From the NCBI GenBank assembly GCA_029880105.1, contig JAOUPA010000093.1:1-7600 (forward strand): 7,600 bases of DNA. The letters are read 5' to 3'. The stretch's first letter is position 1. Each line of letters begins with the position of its first letter. The position numbers and the translations under genes were made by a program. The notes under the pieces were generated by a model. That model was not told the DNA's origin. It worked only from the letters and a program-made list of their open reading frames with translations, and did no database searches. Below are positions 1-6,928 of this stretch, one piece after another. Source of the DNA: Gammaproteobacteria bacterium (GTDB taxonomy: Bacteria; Pseudomonadota; Gammaproteobacteria; SZUA-229).

Positions 1-1039
1 TCATTGCGGTAAAACCACAGATATCTGTAAAAACAACAGTGCCGTTTTTTCTTTCGCTCTGGATCATTGCTTCTCGGCCATTCATTCGAATTGTTTCCAG
101 CACCTGGGGCGAAACATATTGACCAAAGGTTTTTTCGAGAAATGATTTTTCTGCAGTTGCATCCAGCATTTCGTTGAAGCCCTGCTGGATTGCCCCAATT
201 TCATCGTTTCCAGATACAACAATTTTTGTTGTATAGTCACCATGAGAAACTCGATTGAGCCCTTCACTAATAAGCGAAATTCCGCTGGTTGCCCGATTTC
301 CAAACCGCCATGCCAGAATAATTAAAAATGGAATCTCCATACTCAATGCACCGGCTATCCCCTGGATATAAAGCCCCGAAGATTGTGATAACTCTTCCAG
401 TCCAACGGTGTAAACTTCAAGATGCCCCTGTTTGATAGCCCACTCCAGGACACTATGAATCTGTACGCCGACAAAACTAAGCCAGAAAAACGTTCCAAAC
501 CCTGTCACAACCAGAAGTAGAATTAATTTTTGAGAAAATCGATGGAACTGATTTGTGGCCAGGAAGATAAAATCTGCGAGCCCAATGGCTATTAGAACCA
601 GCCCCGACATGACAGCAACAGAGATGACAATTGTAGTTAGCTCAAGGAGTCTACCAATCAGGTCAAGGGAAAGGCTGCTGAAGAAATCAAACAGCGCGGG
701 TATGCAGGCAATCAGTATAATTCCAGAGAGGATTGTTGCAGAACTGGCAACATAAGTTTTTTTGAACAATCTCGAATAGAGTAATTCAGTTTTTCTAACC
801 AGATGCCAGCTAACCAGAGGAACTGCAAATAATCCAGGAAGCGTTGCAAGATAGGAGAACCAGCCCGGCAACTCGAAAAAACCAAGGACTGCCACACTAA
901 GAATATGAAGAACGAGCAATGAATATGCTATTTTTGGTAGATTAGAAGATATCCACAAAAATCTGCCTGACGGAAAAAAGCATGCTTGCTTGATCTCTGG
1001 GACACTTAAATTTTGTGACTCTCTGGCAATTTGCTTCAT
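1..1039 (-). CDS. Membrane class III adenylate/guanylate cyclase, 6 TM + HAMP + catalytic domain (3' end cut by window edge)
   Basis: The frame is open from the ATG at 1039 to the window edge and gives 346 residues, with the stop outside. About six hydrophobic segments are visible, near residues 37-57, 60-81, 97-117, 135-160, 171-192 and 223-244. A HAMP linker follows at about 245-295, with a conserved-looking ...GDYTTKI...NDEIG... stretch. Next comes the junction FGQYVSPQV (306-314), typical of the segment just before class III cyclase domains. The catalytic domain then opens with VVFTDICGFT (335-344), where Asp339 should be the first metal-binding aspartate. Six membrane spans plus HAMP plus cyclase recalls mycobacterial cyclases such as Rv1318c. 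The product should make cAMP or cGMP from ATP or GTP at the inner membrane; the substrate-specifying residues lie outside the window. The start is the first ATG in frame but has no clear Shine-Dalgarno. The gene is more A+T-rich than its neighbours. Family is confident; substrate and signal are unknown. Confidence 0.9.
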   Translation of the reverse strand, partial: MKQIARESQNLSVPEIKQACFFPSGRFLWISSNLPKIAYSLLVLHILSVAVLGFFELPGWFSYLATLPGLFAVPLVSWHLVRKTELLYSRLFKKTYVASSATILSGIILIACIPALFDFFSSLSLDLIGRLLELTTIVISVAVMSGLVLIAIGLADFIFLATNQFHRFSQKLILLLVVTGFGTFFWLSFVGVQIHSVLEWAIKQGHLEVYTVGLEELSQSSGLYIQGIAGALSMEIPFLIILAWRFGNRATSGISLISEGLNRVSHGDYTTKIVVSGNDEIGAIQQGFNEMLDATAEKSFLEKTFGQYVSPQVLETIRMNGREAMIQSERKNGTVVFTDICGFTAM

Positions 1040-1086
1040 GTCGAATCTATTGGTGATATTAATTGAAATAAATTTCGCCTATAAAA
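1040..1086. other. A+T-rich gap between lysS and the cyclase gene
   Basis: These 47 bases are mostly A and T. On the minus strand I see no stem followed by a T run, no good -35/-10 pair, and no clear Shine-Dalgarno before the cyclase ATG at 1039. The cyclase could be read through from lysS or have its own weak promoter here; the sequence does not decide. Confidence 0.5.
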
Positions 1087-2610
1087 TTAGACTTCCTGTT
1101 TCATATGCGGAAACAAAATCACATCCCGAATCGAGGGTGAATCCGTTAACAACATAATCAACCGATCAATACCAATCCCCTCACCTGCCGTTGGTGGCAT
1201 ACCATATTCTAATGCCCGAACATAATCGGCATCAAAGTGCATGGCCTCTTCATCACCGGCATCCTTTTCTTCGACCTGCTTCTGGAATCGTTCTGCCTGG
1301 TCCTCGGCATCATTCAACTCTGAGAAACCATTGGCAATTTCACGACCACCAACGAAGAACTCAAAACGATCGGTGACAAATGGATTGTCATCATTACGGC
1401 GCGCCAGTGGTGATACCTCGGTTGGGTATTCAGTAATAAAGGTAGGATCTTTCAGGCGATGCTCTACCGTCTTCTCAAATATCTCGATCTGGATTTTGCC
1501 CAGGCCATAACCAGGCTTAACCGGGATACCCAGTTTCTCTGCTACTTTCGTTGCGCCCTCGATATCGGAAATATCCCCGGCACTGAGATCAGGATTGAAA
1601 TGCAGAATAGAATCGAACACCGACATACGAGCAAAGGCTTTACCAAAGTGATATTCCTCACCCTGGTAGGTAATCGTGGTTGTGCCCAGTACCTGCTCGG
1701 TGAGTTTACGCAACAGGTCCTCGGTCAGGTCCATCAGGTCTTTATAGTCTGCATAGGCCTGGTAAAACTCGATCATGGTGAATTCAGGGTTGTGGCGTGT
1801 AGAAACGCCTTCGTTCCTGAAGTTGCGGTTGATTTCATAAACGCGTTCAAAACCACCAACCACCAGGCGTTTCAGGTAAAGCTCGGGCGCGATACGCATA
1901 AACATCGGCAGGCCGAGTGCATTGTGGAAAGTCTCGAATGGTTTTGCAGTAGCACCACCGGGGATGACCTGCATCATCGGCGTCTCCACTTCCATAAAAC
2001 CGTGGCCGTCAAAATAATTGCGGATAAAGGCAATAATTTTGGTACGCATCCTGAACGTGTCTTTGACCTCCTGGTTCATAATCAGGTCAAGGTAGCGCTG
2101 GCGATAGCGTATCTCGGTATCGGTCAGGCCGTGGAACTTACCCGGCAGTGGGCGCAGTGACTTGGTCAGCAGTTTTACTTCATCGACTTTCACTGATAAC
2201 TCGCCGGTCTTGGTTTTGAACATGACACCTTCGGCGCCGATGACATCACCAACATCCCACTTCTTGAAGCATTCGTTGTAAACACCCTCGGCCAGGTTAT
2301 CGCGCTGCAGGAACAGCTGGATATTGCCGGACATGTCCTGCAACTTGGCGAAGCTGGCCTTGCCCATAACGCGCTTGGCCATCATTCGACCGGCAATTGA
2401 TACGCGCTGCGCCATCTCATCGAGTTCTTCGGTTGACTTGTCACCATACAGCGCATGCAGTTCGGCCGCCATTGAATCGCGTCGGAAGTCATTCGGAAAG
2501 GCATTGCCATTTTCACGCAACTCACACAGCTTTTCACGACGTTGCGCGATGAGTTTGTTTTCCTCTTCCGGTGTTAGTTCTTCTGCCTGGTCTTCTGTAT
2601 TGTCATTCAT
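1087..2610 (-). CDS. lysS: Lysine--tRNA ligase, class II (LysRS)
   Basis: This cytoplasmic enzyme activates lysine with ATP and attaches it to tRNA-Lys. It has 507 residues, against 505 in E. coli LysS, so it looks complete. The N-terminal half holds an OB-fold anticodon-binding domain (about 70-150, opening with VSIAGRMMAKR). The class II catalytic core follows. Motif 1 lies around GFMEVETPMM (204-213), and the next stretch, IPGGATAKPF (216-225), is characteristic of LysRS. Motif 2 is FERVYEINRNFRNEG (254-268) continuing to RHNPEFTMIEFY (272-283). Motif 3 is GEGIGIDRLIMLLT (476-489), followed by the usual C-terminal IRDVILFP. Its ATG lies 2 nt after the prfB stop, and a purine-rich AAAGAGCGG in the end of prfB can serve as its ribosome binding site. 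The prfB-lysS pair is the same as in E. coli and implies cotranscription and translational coupling. No key residue appears to be missing. Confidence 0.98.
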   Translation of the reverse strand: MNDNTEDQAEELTPEEENKLIAQRREKLCELRENGNAFPNDFRRDSMAAELHALYGDKSTEELDEMAQRVSIAGRMMAKRVMGKASFAKLQDMSGNIQLFLQRDNLAEGVYNECFKKWDVGDVIGAEGVMFKTKTGELSVKVDEVKLLTKSLRPLPGKFHGLTDTEIRYRQRYLDLIMNQEVKDTFRMRTKIIAFIRNYFDGHGFMEVETPMMQVIPGGATAKPFETFHNALGLPMFMRIAPELYLKRLVVGGFERVYEINRNFRNEGVSTRHNPEFTMIEFYQAYADYKDLMDLTEDLLRKLTEQVLGTTTITYQGEEYHFGKAFARMSVFDSILHFNPDLSAGDISDIEGATKVAEKLGIPVKPGYGLGKIQIEIFEKTVEHRLKDPTFITEYPTEVSPLARRNDDNPFVTDRFEFFVGGREIANGFSELNDAEDQAERFQKQVEEKDAGDEEAMHFDADYVRALEYGMPPTAGEGIGIDRLIMLLTDSPSIRDVILFPHMKQEV

Positions 2611-2612
2611 GT

Positions 2613-3708
2613 TTACAAACCGCTCTTTAAGCTAGCTTCAATAAATTGGTCGATATCGCCGTCAAGAACGGCCTGTGTATTTCCTGTTTCAACATTGGTG
2701 CGCAGGTCCTTGATGCGTGACTGGTCGAGCACGTAGGAACGAATCTGGCTGCCCCAGCCGATATCCGACTTGGTATCTTCAACCGCCTGCTGGTCGGCAT
2801 TACGTTTCTGCATTTCAAGCTCGTACAGCTTGGCCTTCAGCTGTTTCATCGCGGTCGCCTTGTTCTTGTGCTGCGAGCGATCATTCTGGCACTGCACCAC
2901 GACGCCCGTCGGGTTGTGCGTAATACGCACCGCTGACTCGGTTCGGTTGACGTGCTGACCACCGGCACCACTGGCGCGGTAGACATCGATACGCAAATCC
3001 GCCGGGTTGATATCGATTTCAATATCATCATCAATCTCGGGCGAGACGAACACCGAGGCAAACGAGGTATGACGGCGATTACCCGAATCGAATGGCGATT
3101 TTCTCACCAGACGGTGCACACCGGTCTCGGTACGCAGGCGGCCAAAGACATAGTCACCTTCAAAACGAATGGTGGCACTCTTGATGCCGGCGACATCACC
3201 AGCCGAGGCCTCCATCAGTTCGGTTTTATAACCGTGCGACTCACCCCAGCGCAGGTACATGCGCAGCAGCATCTCGGCCCAGTCCTGTGCCTCGGTACCA
3301 CCGGAACCTGCCTGGATATCAAGGAAGGCATTGCAGGCATCCATCTCACCTGAAAACATGCGGCGGAACTCGAGCTCTTCGATCTGTTTGACGAACTCTT
3401 TAAGATCGGCACTGACGGCATCGACGCTGTCCTGGTCACTTTCCTCGACCGCCATTTCGAGCAGGTCATTGGCATCGTTCAGCCCTGTGCCTAGCTCTTC
3501 CAGCGTCAGTACGATTTTTTCCAGGCGGGCGCGATCCTGGCCCAGTTGCTGCGCACGCTCTGGGTTATCCCAGACATTGGACTGCTCCAGTTCGCGGACA
3601 ACCTCTTCGAGATCTTCTTTGCGATGTTCGAAGTCAAAGATACCCCCTAAGCGACTCGGAGCGTTGCTTGAGGTCATTGATTAAGTTGTATATGTGATTG
3701 ACTTCCAT
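2613..3708 (-). CDS. prfB: Peptide chain release factor 2 (RF2), made by programmed +1 frameshift
   Basis: RF2 reads UGA and UAA stop codons in the ribosomal A site and triggers peptide release. The gene is in two frames. Frame 0 runs from the ATG at 3708 for 24 codons (ending ...SLRGYL) to an in-frame TGA at 3636-3634. After a +1 shift, decoding resumes at GAC (3635-3633) and continues 340 codons to the TAA at 2615-2613. The product has 364 residues, against 365 in E. coli. Visible signatures are the SPF stop-recognition tripeptide (204-206) and the GGQ catalytic motif (249-251). The residue equivalent to E. coli 246 is Ala, the usual form, rather than the Thr of K-12. ATG 3708 is the only ATG between an in-frame upstream TAA (3741-3739) and the shift site. 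A simple ORF call starting at ATG 3677 gives 354 residues with 14 false N-terminal ones. The UGA lets RF2 control its own synthesis. Confidence 0.97.
3633..3651 (-). promoter_or_regulatory. prfB: prfB programmed +1 frameshift signal
   Basis: The minus strand reads CTTAGGGGGTATCTTTGAC. AGGGGG (3648-3643) is the internal Shine-Dalgarno-like element, followed after 3 nt by the slippery CTT (3639-3637) and the in-frame TGA (3636-3634). As I recall it, this block matches the E. coli prfB site base for base, including the spacing. When RF2 is scarce the ribosome pauses at UGA, the anti-Shine-Dalgarno contact destabilises it, and peptidyl-tRNA-Leu slips from CUU to UUU, so GAC is read next. When RF2 is plentiful, translation stops at 24 residues. 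Confidence 0.97.
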
Positions 3709-3814
3709 CTTGGCTATCGATTCTTGTAAGTACTGGATTTAAAGGCGCAAATCTTACCTTATGACCGCCTCGATTGGCAGTCCCGAGGGTGGATCAATCG
3801 GCATTTACGGCAAA
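3709..3814. other. Gap between tsaB and prfB; probable prfB leader
   Basis: This 106-bp gap is the longest in the window and the likeliest place for a prfB promoter or a tsaB transcript end. I found no good -35/-10 pair on the minus strand; short A+T patches such as TTTAAAT (around 3742-3736) are only weak -10 candidates. Two short hairpins that share a right arm are possible at 3800-3771 and 3788-3768, but neither is followed by a T run, so there is no standard intrinsic terminator. The prfB ATG has at best a weak ribosome binding site. Confidence 0.4.
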
Positions 3815-4510
3815 TTAAACTGCAGATTTTGGCTTGCTGGCAACGTTGTCACGCAAATATACGGGCACGGCCTTGGCCGCTGGCACGGCAGCACCGTTTT
3901 TATAACTATCGAGCGCCAGCCTGGCGATGGCCTCGGCCGAGGGAAAACACTCATCCAGTGTGGTGATACAGCGATCAGCAAGGGCCGGTTTCAACACTTC
4001 TGCATAACTGCCCCAGCCGGTTCCCGCGGCCACCCACTGCCCCTGTTCGGGCATCGGCGCCTGCTCGGGCGGCACGACACACTCCTCACCCTGCAGGATA
4101 ATTTGCCCTGTCTCATTGCGCTGGTAGGCACCCCAGTAGACTTCATTCATGCGCGCATCAATGGCCGCCAGCACCTGTGACTCACCGGTTTGTTGCATAG
4201 CCACATCGGCAATTGCTGCTAGTGTTGAGACCGGCACCACCGGAATCGAGTGTGCAAAGGCAATGCCCTGTACGACACCGGCGGCGACGCGTACCCCCAT
4301 AAACGAGCCGGGGCCGCGACCAAAGGCCATGACATCGATATCACGCGATTTCAGGCCGGCATCCTGCAACAGGCTCTCGATCATACCGAGAATCAGGTGC
4401 GTATGTTCACGTGGTGCCAGCTGGTAAAGCTGCTTTATTTCACCATCGATCGACAGCGCTGCTGAACAGGCCTCGGTAGAGGTATCAAGCGCTAGCAGTT
4501 TCAGGCTCAT
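3815..4510 (-). CDS. tsaB: tRNA threonylcarbamoyladenosine (t6A) biosynthesis protein TsaB
   Basis: TsaB (formerly YeaZ) is the partner of TsaD. With TsaE it supports transfer of threonylcarbamoyl from TsaC-made threonylcarbamoyl-AMP to A37 of tRNAs that read ANN codons. It has 231 residues, the same as E. coli TsaB as I recall it. Family features include the N-terminal LLALDTSTEACSAAL (5-19), PREHTHLIL (33-41), the conserved FGRGPGSFMGVRV (63-75), VSTLAAIA (94-101) and LAAIDARMNEVYW (114-126). The C-terminal PVYLRDNVA matches the E. coli tail. The fold is ASKHA-like, but TsaB is a non-catalytic partner and lacks the metal-binding histidines of TsaD. Its ATG lies inside the end of yoaA with a 26-nt out-of-frame overlap, so translation is probably coupled. 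A yoaA-tsaB neighbourhood also occurs in E. coli. No defect is seen. Confidence 0.97.
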   Translation of the reverse strand: MSLKLLALDTSTEACSAALSIDGEIKQLYQLAPREHTHLILGMIESLLQDAGLKSRDIDVMAFGRGPGSFMGVRVAAGVVQGIAFAHSIPVVPVSTLAAIADVAMQQTGESQVLAAIDARMNEVYWGAYQRNETGQIILQGEECVVPPEQAPMPEQGQWVAAGTGWGSYAEVLKPALADRCITTLDECFPSAEAIARLALDSYKNGAAVPAAKAVPVYLRDNVASKPKSAV

Positions 4511-6440
4511 CGTGCAGTTCCGTGCTTTTTGTTTGAAAGAATTTTTCCACGTCTTTAACCTGGGTAGTTATCGGCATCGGTGGCAGGCCATTTTTAAAAA
4601 CGCGGCCATACGCCTTGCTACTCAGACGAGGGTCACCAATAACAACGACACCGTGATCATCAACATCACGGATCAATCGACCCACACCCTGGTTCAGTGC
4701 GATCACCGCGCGCGGTACCTGGTATTCCATAAACGGCTGGCCGCCATTATTTTTTATCGCATCGATGCGTGCCTGCATCACCGGGTCACCAGGCGAGGCA
4801 AACGGTAGTTTATCAATCATCACACACGACAGTGCACGACCACGCACATCTACACCTTCCCAGAAACTCGAGGTACCAAGCAGGACCGCATCACCGACTT
4901 CACGAAAACGTGCCAGCAACTGGTGCTTCGGTAGATCACCCTGAATCAGTATCAGGCAGTCCAGTTTGTCCTGCAGAAATTCTTTCGCCTCATTCATTGC
5001 ACGGTAACTGGTAAACAATAGAAAAGCACCGCCGTGACTCGCCTTTAATACTGGCAGCATTTTTTCCAGCAGCGCATGCGTGTACGAATAATCCGAAGGT
5101 TCTGGAAGGCCTTCTGGCAAATACAGCAGGCTCTGTTGCTGGTAGTCGAATGGACTTTGCCAGCAACCGCTTGCAAACTCATCCAGCCCAAGCGCACTGG
5201 AAAAGTGGTTAAATTTTTTATCCACCTGCAAGGTCGCCGAGGTAAAAATCCAGGCGGCAGAAAAATTATTGGTGTATTTTTTTAGCAGGTCAGAGACTTC
5301 AATGGGCGTTGAGTGCAGCATAAAACTTTTGCTGTAGGTTTCATACCAGAGCACCGCATTCGAGGCCTCGGCCAGTTCATTGTCACTCTTGAACAGCTCG
5401 GCACGCTCGCTCAATATTAAACAGCGTTGATAACACTGGTCGAGCGCGCGACTACGTTCAGCCGCCACTTCGAGTACTGCGGATAACTCGGACAGTGCCG
5501 AAATTAATTCCGACAGGCACTTCACCAGCGCGGGTTTATATTTGATTGCTGCCCATGCCTGCTTAACGCCAGAGTCACCCAGCACCAGGCGCATATCCAG
5601 CGTTACCTTTTCCAGGTGCTCGGCGCATTCACGAATCTCGGACATGTCCGGCGCATCATTGACCTGCTCTGCAATCGAATCTCGTGCGAGCAGCACCAGC
5701 TGCCGACTCGACAGGGTGTCACCAAAATATCTCGATGCGACTTCGTGCAGCTGGTGTGCCTCGTCGATAACAAAGGCATCGGCACCCGGCAGCAGCTCGG
5801 CAAAGCCCTCTTCTCTCAGGCTCATATCGGCAAGCAGCAGGTGGTGGTTGATGACCAGCAGGTCTGCCTCCAGTGCCTTTTTGCGTGCCCTGACGATAAA
5901 GCAGTCATTGTAGTGATGGCATTCACTGCCCAGGCAGTTGTCTGCAGTTGATGTCACCATCGGCCAGACCGGCGCATCCTCTTCAATAGCACTGAGTTCG
6001 GCAATATCACCGGCAACACTGGTACTCGCCCACTGGCCAATGTCGCGTAACTGGGTTTGCGTTACCTGGCTAATAAATCCCAGGTGCGGTGCAATCTGCA
6101 GACGATGCAGGCAAAGATAGTTGGCGCGGCCCTTGAGCAGTGCCGTCTTTATCGGTACATCAAGCACCTTTAGCACGCGGGGGATATCATTAAAAAACAG
6201 CTGATCCTGCAGGTGTTTGGTACCCGTAGAAATAATCACCTTCTTGCCGGAATTGATCGCCGGCACCAGGTAGGCAAAGGTCTTGCCAATGCCGGTACCG
6301 GCCTCTGCGACCAGCACACCCTGGTTTTGTATTGCCTCTTCAATGGCATCGCTCAGGGAAAGCTGGCTCTCCCTGACCTTATAGCCTTCAACCTGCGCGC
6401 TAAAGACACCCTGTGCACTCAGGTATTCAGATGCCCTCAT
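4485..6440 (-). CDS. yoaA: ATP-dependent DNA helicase YoaA (DinG/XPD family, Fe-S)
   Basis: This is a superfamily 2 DNA helicase of the XPD/DinG type. In E. coli, YoaA binds the HolC (chi) subunit of DNA polymerase III and helps repair stalled or damaged replication forks. It has 651 residues, near the E. coli length. Walker A is AGTGIGKT (47-54). Four cysteines, C110 (NYLC), C169, C174 and C180 (NCLGSEC...DC), fit the 4Fe-4S ligands. The DEAH box is IDEAHQ (225-230). C-terminal helicase motifs include SATL, SSFWEGVDVRG, and motif VI QGVGRLIRD (584-592). Similarity to E. coli YoaA runs along the whole length and separates it from DinG proper. Position 51 of Walker A is Ile, where I recall Thr in E. 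coli YoaA; the catalytic Lys53 and Thr54 are present. The start overlaps the upstream lipoprotein stop (ATGA) and is preceded by GGGAAG, a reasonable ribosome binding site. Confidence 0.95.
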   Translation of the reverse strand: MRASEYLSAQGVFSAQVEGYKVRESQLSLSDAIEEAIQNQGVLVAEAGTGIGKTFAYLVPAINSGKKVIISTGTKHLQDQLFFNDIPRVLKVLDVPIKTALLKGRANYLCLHRLQIAPHLGFISQVTQTQLRDIGQWASTSVAGDIAELSAIEEDAPVWPMVTSTADNCLGSECHHYNDCFIVRARKKALEADLLVINHHLLLADMSLREEGFAELLPGADAFVIDEAHQLHEVASRYFGDTLSSRQLVLLARDSIAEQVNDAPDMSEIRECAEHLEKVTLDMRLVLGDSGVKQAWAAIKYKPALVKCLSELISALSELSAVLEVAAERSRALDQCYQRCLILSERAELFKSDNELAEASNAVLWYETYSKSFMLHSTPIEVSDLLKKYTNNFSAAWIFTSATLQVDKKFNHFSSALGLDEFASGCWQSPFDYQQQSLLYLPEGLPEPSDYSYTHALLEKMLPVLKASHGGAFLLFTSYRAMNEAKEFLQDKLDCLILIQGDLPKHQLLARFREVGDAVLLGTSSFWEGVDVRGRALSCVMIDKLPFASPGDPVMQARIDAIKNNGGQPFMEYQVPRAVIALNQGVGRLIRDVDDHGVVVIGDPRLSSKAYGRVFKNGLPPMPITTQVKDVEKFFQTKSTELHDEPETASA

Positions 6441-6928
6441 TCGCCACTTCCCAGTTGCATCAGCATTTTCTGGGCCTGCTGCACAAGATCAGCGTCATTG
6501 AGTAACTCCGCTGCCTTTTGAATAAAGTTCCAGTTCAGGATTTTCAAACGTGTGTTGTCACGAGCATAACTGTTACTGCGCTGAGCCAGTTGCTGTGAGC
6601 GTTTTGCTTCACCATTCTTCAATGACATCCAGGCCAGCCGGCTCCAGGCCTGTGCAGATTTCGGTTCGATACGCACCAGGCGTTCCAACTTGTCACCTGC
6701 CTGGTCAAAATTTTCAGCGGCGATAAGTTCATCCGCCTGTGCAAGTAACAGGGACACTGCGCGATTGGATGAGGCTGAACGTCTTTCTGCATCAGAGAGC
6801 TGCCATGCTGAATAGGTGTTTGTCTCGGTCAGGGTCTCCGGCTCTACTGGTTTATCTTCCACAATGGTGCAGGCGACAAGCCAGAGGAAGACAGGAAGAA
6901 AAAGTAGGAGCTGCAATCTAGATAACAT
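6437..6928 (-). CDS. TPR lipoprotein, probable PBP1b activator (LpoP-like)
   Basis: This is a complete 163-residue protein. Residues 1-19 form a hydrophobic signal peptide ending in the lipobox LVAC, with Cys20 as the lipidated residue. Residue 21 is Thr rather than Asp, which by the Lol rule favours outer-membrane location. After a Glu/Thr-rich linker, residues about 57-124 hold two helical tetratricopeptide-like repeats (ADELIAAENFDQAGDKLERL and SAQAWSRLAWMSLKNGEAKR), followed by more helix. It lies directly after mrcB (TAATG junction) and before yoaA (ATGA junction). In Pseudomonas aeruginosa the TPR lipoprotein LpoP, encoded beside the PBP1b gene, stimulates that enzyme; the position and architecture here suggest the same role. 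The gene could instead encode an unrelated TPR lipoprotein. The lipoprotein and TPR calls are firm, while the function rests on family knowledge and context. Confidence 0.85.
   Translation of the reverse strand: MLSRLQLLLFLPVFLWLVACTIVEDKPVEPETLTETNTYSAWQLSDAERRSASSNRAVSLLLAQADELIAAENFDQAGDKLERLVRIEPKSAQAWSRLAWMSLKNGEAKRSQQLAQRSNSYARDNTRLKILNWNFIQKAAELLNDADLVQQAQKMLMQLGSGE

Noticed and set aside
82..303. A 73-residue minus-strand open frame near the left edge
   Set aside because: The overlapping frame starting at 1039 encodes a clear HAMP-cyclase protein through this stretch; the shorter frame is a shadow.
1097..1115. Stem TGTTTC/GAAACA with a 7-nt loop at the end of lysS, a possible terminator
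   Set aside because: It is inside the last lysS codons, its 6-bp stem is A+T-rich, and the T-rich stretch comes about 10 nt later, so it does not fit an intrinsic terminator.
1459..2160. A 233-residue plus-strand open frame
   Set aside because: It lies wholly antisense to lysS, whose motifs are intact, and its translation shows no recognisable domain. It is a shadow of the lysS codon pattern.
3259..3684. A 141-residue plus-strand open frame
   Set aside because: It is antisense to prfB, and its serine-rich low-complexity translation is typical of reverse-strand shadows.
3761..4180. A 139-residue plus-strand open frame starting in the tsaB-prfB gap
   Set aside because: Nearly all of it is antisense to tsaB, with no motif or ribosome binding site to support it.
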